In this document: piece by piece, positions 33,815-42,755 of the stretch | Position numbering within the stretch: position 1 is the stretch's first letter | Layout: every line of letters begins with the position of its first letter | Assembly: GCA_964603985.1 (NCBI GenBank) | Contig: CAZRXG010000007.1 | Location: 62,001 to 126,000, forward strand | DNA: 64,000 bases | Source: CAZRXG01 sp964603985 | GTDB lineage: Bacteria > Chloroflexota > Anaerolineae > Aggregatilineales > UBA3940 | Direction: 5' to 3' | Made by a program: the position numbers and the translations under genes | The notes under the pieces: model-generated | Seen by the model: the letters and a program-made list of their open reading frames with translations, nothing else | Database searches by the model: none | What the model was told of the DNA's origin: nothing

Positions 33815-34537
33815 TCCTTTTGCGCTCAATTTCGTATTGACTCTGGCAGACCCGGAAGCGATTGCAGATGGGTTGAATCCTTTCACGATCAACCATACCG
33901 CCATAACCATTTCCTGCACGGCGATTGGGATATTCATAACGACCTGGATCGTTGAGAAAGTCGTGATGACGCCAACCATCGCTAACAGGCCCGCTGCCAG
34001 ATGCAAAACGATTGCAATGAGACCCCAGACTGATAGCCATCGAGGAATGAGTTTTGTTTGATAGAACAGGTAGTAGAGTATCAAGGCACCCAGGCCAAAA
34101 ACGATGGTCGTGATTACACCACTCCAATCACTTGTCTCCGCTAATAACGTGCCCAGAGTCTGGAAGTAGGAAGCGTCCGGAGTCGCTGCTGTTACAAATT
34201 CCCGGCTCAGTGTGATGAGCAGCAGCCAGCTGATCACAGTGACGAGGTAGGTGAAGGTCTCAAGTGCGCCCCTGAACACAACATAGCCAAGGGCCAGGGC
34301 TTCATTGTGTTTCTTGAGGACGGGAAACATAAAAACCGGCACCATAGCAAGCGCGAGGCCCATTGTTAGTACGAAGAGCGCTCCGATGATCATCGGGTTT
34401 GCATTGGCAGCAACCTTGTCCAGATAATCCGGGGCGTCCAGAACAGGTCCTGTCACAACGACACTTGCAACACCCGCAGCCGTTCCAATGATGTACAGGA
34501 TTCCGACAATTATCGCGGTTTTTCTGTGTGTTTTCAT
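33809..34537 (-). CDS. DUF4386 family membrane protein (copy 2)
   Basis: The 242-residue protein has six hydrophobic segments, starting with KTAIIVGILYIIGTAAGVAS, and the internal layout of DUF4386 proteins (YLDKVAANANPMIIGALF, LGALILYYLFYQTKLIPRWLS, WGLIAIVLHLAAGLLA). DUF4386 function is unknown. It is the last gene of a four-gene operon, 16 bases after the MDR gene. A more distant DUF4386 paralogue is the first gene, so the operon is symmetrical. Confidence 0.85.
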   Translation of the reverse strand: MKTHRKTAIIVGILYIIGTAAGVASVVVTGPVLDAPDYLDKVAANANPMIIGALFVLTMGLALAMVPVFMFPVLKKHNEALALGYVVFRGALETFTYLVTVISWLLLITLSREFVTAATPDASYFQTLGTLLAETSDWSGVITTIVFGLGALILYYLFYQTKLIPRWLSVWGLIAIVLHLAAGLLAMVGVITTFSTIQVVMNIPIAVQEMVMAVWLIVKGFNPSAIASGSARVNTKLSAKGG

Positions 34538-34553
34538 TTTTGTCCCCTACTTC

Positions 34554-35486
34554 TCAGGCTTTGTTGTCGTGCGCCACAGTGATGACAACGTTGCCCTTCT
34601 TGTGTCCTTGATCGACATAGCGGTGTGCCTCGACAATCTGTTCCAGCGGGTAGCATCTGTCAATGACCGGTCTGACCTTCCCCGCCTCAATCAGCTCTTT
34701 GAGGAGGAGTAGATCGTCGGTGGTTTCGCTACCGCCGGATGAAGTATGAACGCTGAGATAGACCCCGGTCTTCTTCAGCGCCTTTTTGCCTTGTGAAGAT
34801 GAAAGCTTGCCAACTGCGTCAAAGACGACATCATAGGTCTCACCACGTTGGGTGAAATCCTCTTGTGTGTAATCGATGACGTGATCGGCCCCCAGCGATT
34901 TCACCAGTTCCAGATTCGTGGTGCTGCATACGCCGGTCACTTCTGCCCCGAAGTGGTGTCTGGCGAGCTGTACAGCATTCGTGCCGACTGCGCCAGAAGC
35001 GCCATAGATCAGCACTTTTTGTCCGGGCCGGATACTGCCTTTTCTGAGACAACGCAATGCCGTCATCCCTCCACCTGGCACGGCAGCGGCCTCCTCATAG
35101 GATAGATTGGCCGGTTTTGGTGCCAGCCCCCCGTCCTCCGGTAGACATTTGTACTCGGCATATCCACCAAAATTCACGCCGAAAGTCGATGCAAAAATCT
35201 GGTCGCCCGGCTTAAAGCGTGTCACATCCTTGCCGACTGCTTCAATTTCCCCGGCCAGCTCCATCCCGAGTATGTTTCTTCTTGGTTTTCTAATCCCCAG
35301 GTATAGTCGTGCGAAAAGCCACTGCCCGCGAGGGACTGTGAAACTTCGCATCCTGACGTCCCCTTTGGTAACCGTTGTCGCATGGATTTTTACCAGTACT
35401 TCATTGTCCCTGGGAACAGGTTTTGCTACTTCTTTGAGCTGAAGAACCTCCGGCGGCCCGTATCTTTCGTAGACAATTGCTTTCAC
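34554..35486 (-). CDS. Zinc-independent MDR oxidoreductase, quinone-reductase-like (copy 2)
   Basis: The 310-residue protein is a medium-chain dehydrogenase: a GroES-like N-terminus (YERYGPPEVLQLKEVAKPVP), the NADP-binding fold with GASGAVGTNAVQLAR, and LGADHVIDYTQEDFTQ. The zinc ligands of alcohol dehydrogenase are absent, as in quinone oxidoreductases and enoyl reductases. The GTG start overlaps the stop of the upstream paralogue (GTGA), so translation is coupled. It probably reduces quinones or activated double bonds with NADPH; the substrate is unknown. Confidence 0.88.
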   Translation of the reverse strand: MKAIVYERYGPPEVLQLKEVAKPVPRDNEVLVKIHATTVTKGDVRMRSFTVPRGQWLFARLYLGIRKPRRNILGMELAGEIEAVGKDVTRFKPGDQIFASTFGVNFGGYAEYKCLPEDGGLAPKPANLSYEEAAAVPGGGMTALRCLRKGSIRPGQKVLIYGASGAVGTNAVQLARHHFGAEVTGVCSTTNLELVKSLGADHVIDYTQEDFTQRGETYDVVFDAVGKLSSSQGKKALKKTGVYLSVHTSSGGSETTDDLLLLKELIEAGKVRPVIDRCYPLEQIVEAHRYVDQGHKKGNVVITVAHDNKA

Positions 35487-36475
35487 GAGTCTCCTCCAAG
35501 ATCGTTATCCTGTGCCACAGTGATGACGACGTTTCCCTTTTTGTGTCCCTTGTCCACATACCTGTGAGCTTCAACAATTTGTCCCAGTGGATAAACCCTG
35601 TCGATGACCGCTTTTATCTCTCCCGCCTCAATAAGCTCTGTGAGAAAGATCAGGTCTTTTCTCTTTCTCCTTGCTCGCATCAAACCTGTGGCCGCAAACC
35701 GCACCTTCTTGCCAACACCTATCAACGTCCGCAGTATGTAAAGCACACTCTCCGGCATCGGGACAGTTGTCAGGTAGATCCCTCTTGGCGTCAAAGAGTT
35801 TTCACACCGTGAAAACGAAAGCTTGCCGACTGCATCAAAAATGATGTCGTAGGTCTGGCCGGTCTGGGTAAAATCCTCTTTGGTGTAATCAATGACGTGA
35901 TCCGCTCCTAGGGACTTCGCCAGTTCCAAATTCGCAGTGCTGCACACCCCGGTGACTTCCGCCCCGTAGTACCTGGCAAGCTGTACCGCAGCAGTGCCTA
36001 CCGCACCGGAAGCGCCATAGACCAGCACTTTTTGCCCGCGCCGAATCTTGCCCACATCTCTCAGGAAAGGCAGTGAAGTTAATCCCCCATCGGGGATGGC
36101 GGCGGCTTCCTCATAGGTCATATTGACCGGTTTAATTGCCAGACACCCTTTTTCAGGCATACAGGTGTACTCGGCATACGTGCCCTGTCCTCGGAAAAAG
36201 CCGGTAAATCCATAAACCCGGTCACCTTTGCCGAATCGTTTTACGCCTTTTCCTACCGCCTCGACTTCCCCTGCCAGAATAGTGCCGAGTATGGATTTCC
36301 CCGGCTTTCCAGAACTATTGATCCCTGAAGAACGTCGTATCGATGAGTCTTCTATCGATACGGTCGTCGCGTAGATTCTGATCAGGACTTCATTGTCCCT
36401 GGGGACTGGTTTGGCCACTTCTTGGAGTTGAAGGACTTCCGGTGGCCCGTATCTTTCATAGACAATCGCTTTCAT
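35483..36475 (-). CDS. Zinc-independent MDR oxidoreductase, quinone-reductase-like (copy 1)
   Basis: The 330-residue paralogue is collinear with the downstream copy: the N-terminal YERYGPPEVLQLQEVAKPVP and VLVYGASGAVGTAAVQLARY segments are nearly the same. It has an extra segment near residues 235-260 (PMPESVLYILRTLIGVGKKV) that the other copy lacks. Its ATG overlaps the DUF4386 stop (ATGA). NADPH-dependent reduction is inferred from family. Confidence 0.88.
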   Translation of the reverse strand: MKAIVYERYGPPEVLQLQEVAKPVPRDNEVLIRIYATTVSIEDSSIRRSSGINSSGKPGKSILGTILAGEVEAVGKGVKRFGKGDRVYGFTGFFRGQGTYAEYTCMPEKGCLAIKPVNMTYEEAAAIPDGGLTSLPFLRDVGKIRRGQKVLVYGASGAVGTAAVQLARYYGAEVTGVCSTANLELAKSLGADHVIDYTKEDFTQTGQTYDIIFDAVGKLSFSRCENSLTPRGIYLTTVPMPESVLYILRTLIGVGKKVRFAATGLMRARRKRKDLIFLTELIEAGEIKAVIDRVYPLGQIVEAHRYVDKGHKKGNVVITVAQDNDLGGDS

Positions 36476-37149
36476 GCTGCGCCCTCATCGACCTCGATGC
36501 CTTTGATCAAAATCCAGACGCCGATGACAAATTCAAAGGGGATATAGGGAACGGCCACGATGAACGGAACTTGATAGTCAAATATGCCAACCAGTGTCGC
36601 GATCAGCAAAGGTAAAACAGTGATAAGACCCCAGAGCGACAGGGCCGCCGGAACAACTCGCGATTTGTAGAGCAGGAAATAAAACAGGATTGCGCCCAGA
36701 CAAAAAGCCAGCATGTGGAGCGTAAATCCAACAAAATCCATGGATTCGAGTGCCACATTTGCCATCGTCTGCAAATAGGCAGGGTTACCTGCGGCGACAT
36801 ATTCCCGGCTGATGCGTAAAAGAGAGAAAGCTGAACCCCGGCTGGCAGCCAGCAGCACCGCTTCCAGGATATAGAATCCCAGGCCAACCAGGGCGATTTT
36901 TTCGTTCTGTTTCTTCAAGGTCACGAAAAGCATGGCCCCTAAAAAGATGATGCCAAGCGCGGTGAATGTATCGAGCAGAATGTTAGCCTTCATCAGCGAG
37001 GGATTATCCGCAATCCGGAGCATCGTTTCGCTGATGTTTCCATCCACAATCAATGCTGGCTGTAGAAACAATCCACTGCTGAAAGAGGTAACAAACTGGA
37101 GAAGAAATGCAACCCCCAGTACTCTTGAAGGTTTGTTAACTGAATTCAT
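36472..37149 (-). CDS. DUF4386 family membrane protein (copy 1)
   Basis: The 225-residue protein has six hydrophobic segments; SRVLGVAFLLQFVTSFSSGL and LGAILFYFLLYKSRVVPAAL fit DUF4386. It opens the four-gene operon, with its stop overlapping the next start by ATGA. Pairing of DUF4386 with MDR reductases suggests that the membrane protein anchors or supplies the enzyme's substrate, for instance a quinone, but this is speculation. Confidence 0.83.
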   Translation of the reverse strand: MNSVNKPSRVLGVAFLLQFVTSFSSGLFLQPALIVDGNISETMLRIADNPSLMKANILLDTFTALGIIFLGAMLFVTLKKQNEKIALVGLGFYILEAVLLAASRGSAFSLLRISREYVAAGNPAYLQTMANVALESMDFVGFTLHMLAFCLGAILFYFLLYKSRVVPAALSLWGLITVLPLLIATLVGIFDYQVPFIVAVPYIPFEFVIGVWILIKGIEVDEGAA

Positions 37150-37269
37150 TATGCTTTCCTTTTCTGAACGATATTGATGTGTTTTGTTGAGTTGAGCCTG
37201 ATGTCTGACATCTGACGCACCTGCCTGGCCGAGTTTAGTTTACCCCACTTCTCGAAGTTCTATACCTAA

Positions 37270-37291
37270 CCCCTGCCTCTCCCTACAGGGG
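37270..37291. other. Hairpin in the region upstream of the DUF4386 operon
   Basis: CCCCTG/CAGGGG pairs over a 10-base loop. A second short stem, CTCCT/AGGAG, follows at about 37312-37324. No terminator T-run is seen. Nothing else is recognised in 37150-37372. Confidence 0.4.
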
Positions 37292-37372
37292 AAGATCAAG
37301 AAACGGTTCCCCTCCTCGTAGGAGATGAGCAGGGGCGAGCAATATTACCGGCTGACCCTCAACAGTTAGCAC

Positions 37373-37795
37373 TCAACCTTCAGGGTTGGCCCAGGTCCAC
37401 GCATACCAGACAATTAGTGAAGTACACACAATTTCTATAGTTCCAAAAAATATGTAATAAAGAGCTGGCGGCGTTCCAACGAACATTGATAGGAGAACAG
37501 CCGCAGTATGTATTGCCCCTACGATAATGTTTGCCCAGCGATTTGCCCCATACTTCAACGCCCGGGACAGGAGAACCATAGCAATCGCCGTCTCCATTAA
37601 TACGGCGGCCCCCAACAAAAATCCTTGAGTGATATGGAGAGTCCCTACGTATCCTGTCATTACTTGTTTCAGTGCCTCGGGGTCCATTAATGACATAACA
37701 TCCGCATAGAGGTAATTGAACATTGCAAATATCCACAATGTTGAAAGTCTTACTCTCATGTCCTCCGTTCCGGTGGTCTTCATGTTTGCATTCAC
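37373..37795 (-). CDS. DUF6326-like small membrane protein
   Basis: The 140-residue protein has four helices and the N-terminal motif RLSTLWIFAMFNYLYADVMS followed by LMDPEALKQVMTG, which I associate with DUF6326. AAGGAG lies 10 bases before the ATG. The overlapping frame at 37380-37802 is a shadow. Its position, upstream of and parallel to the DUF4386/MDR operon, suggests a shared origin. Confidence 0.72.
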   Translation of the reverse strand: MNANMKTTGTEDMRVRLSTLWIFAMFNYLYADVMSLMDPEALKQVMTGYVGTLHITQGFLLGAAVLMETAIAMVLLSRALKYGANRWANIIVGAIHTAAVLLSMFVGTPPALYYIFFGTIEIVCTSLIVWYAWTWANPEG

Positions 37796-38106
37796 TTTTC
37801 ACTCCTTTGCAGTTCGATATGGGTGTGACAGTTGGTGCTCCGTTTGTGCCGCCATTTTATATTCAACGTAGCGAAGACTTGTTTTATTCGATTGGAGTCA
37901 CTGCTCTGAACTGCTGCCAACAACAGGCGGATGACAGATGGGGGGACACATACGTCCCTGGGCATCACCCGCAGCGAGCGCGGCGGGATCGTCTCATCCC
38001 CTCGGACTGGCATCCAGCCGGATTGTGCATATCATACTATAATGGTATTGGCTTACATGATGGACTGTTGATCAGGCTTTGCTGGCGCTACTCTGGAGTT
38101 GGCTGT
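37796..38106. other. Intergenic region between divergent genes
   Basis: It contains the right copy of the direct repeat (37937-37970) and a TATAAT at 38038-38043 that may be the -10 of the transpeptidase gene, without a clear -35. I find no gene. Confidence 0.4.
37937..37970 (+). repeat. Imperfect direct repeat, right copy
   Basis: Centred on ATACGTCCCTGGGCATCACCC minus its first base, it matches 33780-33814 in the same orientation. The left copy overlaps the 3' end of a DUF4386 gene, while this one is intergenic. Confidence 0.5.
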
Positions 38107-39147
38107 ATGAAACGCTTATCACGCCGTGAGTTTCTGCGCTCGGTGGGAATGGTCGGGGCGGGGCTGGTGTGTCCCGACGCGCTGCTGCGTCAGGTTGGCA
38201 CGCAGGATGTCGATCTGCCTCCCCCACTGGCGATGAACTGGGACGGCTCGTCGCTGGGGCGCATCCTGTTGAACGTGATGACGGTCTACGTCGAGCCGAC
38301 CTGGCGGGCCAAACACACCGGCTTCTACTACTACAACGACGTGGTCCCGATCCTGGGCACGGCTTACGGCGAGGGGTTGTACAGCACCAATCCCATCTGG
38401 CTGCTGACCGACGGGGGCTACATTTACTCCTCGTGGGTGCAGCCGGTGGCCGATCAGCCCACCAACCCAGCGGTGCCCATCGGCGAGGGTGGGGCGTGGG
38501 GGGAGGTGGTGGTGCCGATCACGTGGGCGCGCAACGGCCCCGGCGATGATGCCTACGGCCTGCACCGCGTCTACTACAGCCAGGTGCACCGCATCACGGG
38601 GATGGAGAACGGACGCTACCACGTGGCCGAGATCTACGGCGGGCAGTTCTGGCTCGAGGCGGCGCACGTGCGGATCATCCCGCCGGAGGAGGTCTCGCCG
38701 ATCTCGCCGCACATTCCGCCGGAAGAGAAGCGCATCGAGGTGAGCGTGCGCGACCAACTGGTGCGCGCCTACGAGGGCAACACGGAGGTCTTCACGGCGC
38801 GGGCTGCGACGGGCGTGCCGGATTCGCCGACCTCGTTTGGCGAGTTCCGGGTGATAGATAAACGGCACGGCCAGCGCATGATCGGGGGGCAGACCGGCGG
38901 CGGCTACAACCTGCCGGGCATTCCCTGGATCTGCTACTTCACCAATAGCTGGGTGGCGCTGCACGGCTGCTACTGGCACAACGATTACGGGCGGCCACAC
39001 AGCAACGGGTGCGTCAACCTGTCCCCGCAGACATCGAAGTGGCTGTTCCGGTGGACGATGCCGGTAGCCAATTACTGGGACTTCCACACGCAGCCCAACG
39101 AGGACGCGGGGGAGCTTGGGACGCGGGTGATCGTGCAGTGGGAGTGA
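38107..39147 (+). CDS. Tat-exported L,D-transpeptidase (YkuD family)
   Basis: The 346-residue protein begins with a twin-arginine signal (SRREFLRSVGMVGAG), so it should be exported folded. The C-terminal YkuD domain (about 230-340) carries the active-site motif HGCYWHNDYGRPHSNGCVNL, with the nucleophilic cysteine in SNGC. The middle part (about 60-220) is a substrate-recognition region with SH3-like character. The enzyme should form 3-3 cross-links or attach proteins to murein outside the membrane. The start is ATG 38107; a longer frame upstream is non-coding. Confidence 0.92.
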   Translation: MKRLSRREFLRSVGMVGAGLVCPDALLRQVGTQDVDLPPPLAMNWDGSSLGRILLNVMTVYVEPTWRAKHTGFYYYNDVVPILGTAYGEGLYSTNPIWLLTDGGYIYSSWVQPVADQPTNPAVPIGEGGAWGEVVVPITWARNGPGDDAYGLHRVYYSQVHRITGMENGRYHVAEIYGGQFWLEAAHVRIIPPEEVSPISPHIPPEEKRIEVSVRDQLVRAYEGNTEVFTARAATGVPDSPTSFGEFRVIDKRHGQRMIGGQTGGGYNLPGIPWICYFTNSWVALHGCYWHNDYGRPHSNGCVNLSPQTSKWLFRWTMPVANYWDFHTQPNEDAGELGTRVIVQWE

Positions 39148-39195
39148 GTTGCCTTCACCGCCAAACCGAACGCAGCGGCGGGAGTGGATGTTTTG

Positions 39196-39223
39196 TTGAC
39201 AGCCCGACCGGATACGATAAAAT
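39196..39223 (+). promoter_or_regulatory. Promoter of the tRNA-Phe gene
   Basis: A consensus TTGACA (39196-39201) is followed after 16 bases by TAAAAT (39218-39223). Transcription should begin about 8 bases before the tRNA. Confidence 0.75.
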
Positions 39224-39237
39224 AGTGGGCGTCATTG

Positions 39238-39311
39238 GCCGAGGTAGCTCAGTCTGGTAGAGCGTTTGACTGAAAATCAAAAAGTCCCCAGTTCAAATCT
39301 GGGCCTCGGCA
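39238..39311 (+). tRNA. tRNA-Phe (anticodon GAA)
   Basis: The cloverleaf is complete: acceptor GCCGAGG/CCTCGGC, D stem GCTC/GAGC, anticodon stem TTTGA/TCAAA with loop CTGAAAA (anticodon GAA), variable loop of five bases, and T arm CCCAG-TTCAAAT-CTGGG. The discriminator base is A. The 3' CCA is not encoded and must be added by the CCA enzyme. Confidence 0.97.
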
Positions 39312-39375
39312 CTGCGCACGAGGGCCGCCCGCAGCGTATGGGCGGCTTTCTGACTCCTGATAGGGTTGGCGACGA

Positions 39376-40956
39376 GTGAACAGCGCGTCCCCGCAGCCGG
39401 TCAAATCAGCCGCGTCGAGGTGCCCGCCGTATGTACTGCTGGCGGTGTTGGCCGTGCTGCTGGTGGTGAACGTCGCCAGCCTGGCGCAGTACCCGATGCC
39501 GCACTGCGACGAGGCTTCCCACTCCAACATCAGCGTCAACTTCTTTAAGTATGGGCGCTTCAGCCGCGACTACCTGGGCCCGCTGAAGGCGTTCGGGCAG
39601 AACGTGGCGGTGCAGGGGCGGCTGTACCACATCGGCAAGGGGGTCTTGCTGGCCGCGCTTGGCACGACGAACACCGTCGCGCGGCTGTTCTCGACGCTGG
39701 GCTGGCTGGTAGCGACCGGGCTGACCTACCTGGTCGGCAGGAAGCTGTTCGGCGAGGCGGCGGGGCGGCTGGGTGCGGTTGTGTTCGCGGCCAGCCTGAA
39801 CGTGTTTTTTGCCAGCCACATCGCGCGTGAGGAGATCTGGGTCACGGCGGCGGTGGCGGGGACGCTGTATACCTACCTGGTAGTTCGCGAGCGACCCACG
39901 CGGCTGTGGTACGCGCTCCTGGGGCTGCTGATGGCCTACGCGCTGGACATTCACCCCAACAGCGTGTGGTTCAGCCTGCCGCTGGCGCTGCTGGTTCTGG
40001 TCGAGAATGCCCGGTCGGCGGAGGGGCGGGTCAGGGTGGTGTGGTTTGGACTGGCGGGGCTGCTGGGCGTCGCGAGTCTGGTGCCGGTGCACCTGCTGCC
40101 CGACCCCGCCGGTGCGCTGGAGAGCATCGCGCTGGCGGCAAGCAACAACCGGCTGCTGTCCGGCGGCCCGGTCGCGCGGCTGGTGGGCCAGGTTCACCTG
40201 ATGGCCGGGACTTACGTGCGCGGGCTGAGCGGCGGGGTGCTGCCATTCACGATCTACGCCCTGACCGGCATTGTGTGCGCGCTGGCTTACCGCGAGCGAG
40301 GCGACCGGCTGCTGTTGGGCCTGTGGGGCGGGTCGTTGGCGCTGTTTACCTTCGGGATGGCGCACAAGAATCCCTACTACGGCGTGCTGTGGGACCCGTT
40401 CGCGGCGCTGCTGATCGGGGCGGCGGCGGCCCGGCTGGGGCGGGTTGTGGGGGAGCGGATGTCGTTCCTGCCAGAGAAGATCGCGCCCGCGCTGCTGATC
40501 GTCCCGCTGGTGGGCTTTAACCTGGCAGCCCAGGCGTGGCTGGCTTACAGGTTCCATCCGCGCGACTTCGGAGCATACCAGGCCGCAGTTGCGGCCCACG
40601 TGCCGCCCGGAGAGCACGTCATGGGCGACACGACACTGTGGTACGTATTCCACGACCGCAACCACTTCACGTCGGACTGGTACCTGACGCAGTACATGCG
40701 CGTGAACGAGCGCCCGGCGCTGACAGAAGCGGAGATGGCTGTGATCGTGGATAACCTGGAGGTGGACTTCGTGGTGTACGATGGATCGGTGGCGTGCCGC
40801 AACGTCCCCGACTCGACGGCGGCAGTCCTGGAAGCATATCTGCGGGCGACGTGTGTGCCGGTGGGGCAGGTCGAAGACCGGTGGTTTGGGGCCTACGGGC
40901 AGGAGGGGCAAGGCCAGACGACGGAGATCTACGACTGCCGGGGTGAGGGTGATTAG
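39376..40956 (+). CDS. GT39-like polytopic glycosyltransferase
   Basis: The 526-residue protein has about ten helices. An acidic residue pair in the first outside loop (PMPHCDEASHSNISVNFFKY) and the ArnT/PMT-like pattern GRLYHIGKG...ARLFSTLGWL support a GT-C enzyme that uses a polyprenyl-linked sugar. A 150-residue C-terminal soluble domain is present, ending in a cysteine-containing tail (YLRATCVP). The start GTG 39376 lies 64 bases after the tRNA. A related gene follows in the same direction. Confidence 0.83.
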   Translation: MNSASPQPVKSAASRCPPYVLLAVLAVLLVVNVASLAQYPMPHCDEASHSNISVNFFKYGRFSRDYLGPLKAFGQNVAVQGRLYHIGKGVLLAALGTTNTVARLFSTLGWLVATGLTYLVGRKLFGEAAGRLGAVVFAASLNVFFASHIAREEIWVTAAVAGTLYTYLVVRERPTRLWYALLGLLMAYALDIHPNSVWFSLPLALLVLVENARSAEGRVRVVWFGLAGLLGVASLVPVHLLPDPAGALESIALAASNNRLLSGGPVARLVGQVHLMAGTYVRGLSGGVLPFTIYALTGIVCALAYRERGDRLLLGLWGGSLALFTFGMAHKNPYYGVLWDPFAALLIGAAAARLGRVVGERMSFLPEKIAPALLIVPLVGFNLAAQAWLAYRFHPRDFGAYQAAVAAHVPPGEHVMGDTTLWYVFHDRNHFTSDWYLTQYMRVNERPALTEAEMAVIVDNLEVDFVVYDGSVACRNVPDSTAAVLEAYLRATCVPVGQVEDRWFGAYGQEGQGQTTEIYDCRGEGD

Positions 40957-41065
40957 CGCCGCCTGTTTGTAGGTTGGCACTCGCCGGGGGTGTCGAGAAG
41001 TGCTAAGATTGTGTCCGCTCACCGGGACGCGGCAGGACATTTTGCCCGACCGGTGAAGAACAACA

Positions 41066-42739
41066 ATGGCAAAGAGGCAGTGTTTGAGAGCATCGACGGC
41101 CAAACGACAAGGCGGGTTGCAGACCGGGGGCCTCTCCCGGTCGCGATTTTTACGTGTCGGTCTGATTGTGGGTCTGATCGCCTGGTTCGGGCTGAACCTG
41201 TGGACGCTGGAGCGCTACCCGCCTGTCACCTGCGATGAGACGATCTACATGCGCACCGCCGAACGATACAAGCGGGCGCTGTCCGGCGGTGAGAGCTGGC
41301 CGCAGGGGGCAGGCGTCGTCTTCTGGCTGCCGCACGGGCGCGCCTACTGGCTGGCGCTGAATGGGGCGTTCGCTCTGCTGGGGGAGACCCTGTACGCCGC
41401 GCGGCTGGTGTCGCTGGTCGGCTGGGGTGGGGCGGTGGCGGCGACGTACGTCCTGGGCAGGCAGGCTGTCTCACGACGCGCCGGTCTGTGGTCGGCGGGG
41501 CTGGTGGGGCTGGCGTGGGTGGCGCTGCACACCGGGCACCGGGCACGGCCCGACATGCTGGCAGCGGCGGTCGGCACGGTGACGTTCGGATTGGTGATCC
41601 TGGCCCGCCAGAGAGACAAAGGGTGGCTGTATTTGGCGCTGGGGCTGGCGGCGACGCTCCAGCTTGACTTCCACTTCAACCTGGTGCATTTCACGTGGCC
41701 GATTGCGCTCCTGACCACCATCTGTCTGGTGCGCGAGCGGGCATTCGGTAAACTGGGGTGGTTTGTTCTGGGGCTGGCGGCGGGCGGGTTGTTCGTGGTG
41801 TGGCTGCATCTGGGGAAGGCGTCTGGCCCGATCCTGGGGGAGATGTTCGGCGACCCGGTTGGGTTCATCGCCGGGTACGTGGCCCGCGGCCAGGAGGGCG
41901 GCAGGGACATCGGGGCGGCACTGCTCAATGGGTTTGCCTCGTTTGGGCGCTTCTGGTGGCGGTACTACGGACGGCTGGCCCCCGTACTGTCGATACTCCA
42001 GGCCGTCCTGTTCATCGGCGGGCTGGTCTTCGCGCTGCTGGTCCGCGACCGCAGCCTGCGGACGCTGCTGCTGCTGGTGGTGCTCTCCAGCCTGACGTTT
42101 GCCGTGGTGAACGCCGGCTACCAGCTCATCGGCTACGCTATGCTGTGGCTGCCGCTGTACACGGTGCTGGGTGTGGCGGCGGTCTACGGGCTGGCAGAAC
42201 GGTTGAGGGGAGCGCCGGAGGGGAAGCGCCGGGCTGCTAACGCGCTGCTGGGCGTGATGGCCCTGCTTTACCTGGCGGGCGATGCCTACCTGATCGCCAC
42301 ACACCCGGCGGGCCTTTACCGGGACGCGGCGGCCCGTTTACTGGAGGACATTGAGCCAGGCTCACGCGTACTGACAGGCTCGCTGTGGTGGCACGCCATG
42401 CGTGACGAGGTAGTCTTCATCGACGAAAACCTGTTGTGGCCGACGCGGAGCAGCGTCTGGTTGACCGCCGTGCCCGACGAAGACCCACCGGAGATGTCAC
42501 TGGTCTCGAGCGTCGTGCGGCCCCACGAGGCGCGTCCGCTGGTCAAGGCCCGCCTCGAAGACGAGCTTCAGCCGGACTACGTGATCGACGACGGCGTGAC
42601 CGGCTGCCAGTCAACCATCTCGCCGGTCTCCAGGGTGCTGACGTTGTACCTGGAGGAGCACTGCACGCGGCTGGATGAGGTGACGCTGAAACTGTACGGC
42701 TCGCAAACGATCTACGCGTGTGAGTGGCCCGATCGGTGA
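41066..42739 (+). CDS. GT39-like polytopic glycosyltransferase
   Basis: The 557-residue protein has about eleven helices and the first-loop motif RYPPVTCDETIYMRTAERYK, a CDE pair like the CDEASH of the preceding gene. The PHGRAYWLALNGAFALLGET and HTGHRARPDMLAAAVGTV segments fit GT39 enzymes. The C-terminal soluble part ends in DGVTGCQSTISPVS and CEWPDR. It reads toward ddl; its stop lies only 16 bases before the chosen ddl start, so the two are probably co-transcribed. Confidence 0.83.
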   Translation: MAKRQCLRASTAKRQGGLQTGGLSRSRFLRVGLIVGLIAWFGLNLWTLERYPPVTCDETIYMRTAERYKRALSGGESWPQGAGVVFWLPHGRAYWLALNGAFALLGETLYAARLVSLVGWGGAVAATYVLGRQAVSRRAGLWSAGLVGLAWVALHTGHRARPDMLAAAVGTVTFGLVILARQRDKGWLYLALGLAATLQLDFHFNLVHFTWPIALLTTICLVRERAFGKLGWFVLGLAAGGLFVVWLHLGKASGPILGEMFGDPVGFIAGYVARGQEGGRDIGAALLNGFASFGRFWWRYYGRLAPVLSILQAVLFIGGLVFALLVRDRSLRTLLLLVVLSSLTFAVVNAGYQLIGYAMLWLPLYTVLGVAAVYGLAERLRGAPEGKRRAANALLGVMALLYLAGDAYLIATHPAGLYRDAAARLLEDIEPGSRVLTGSLWWHAMRDEVVFIDENLLWPTRSSVWLTAVPDEDPPEMSLVSSVVRPHEARPLVKARLEDELQPDYVIDDGVTGCQSTISPVSRVLTLYLEEHCTRLDEVTLKLYGSQTIYACEWPDR

Positions 42740-42755
42740 GGGAGGGATGATGAGC

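Noticed and set aside
39238..39311. tRNA-Phe as an integration site
   Set aside because: I found no repeated tRNA 3' end downstream and no integrase nearby.
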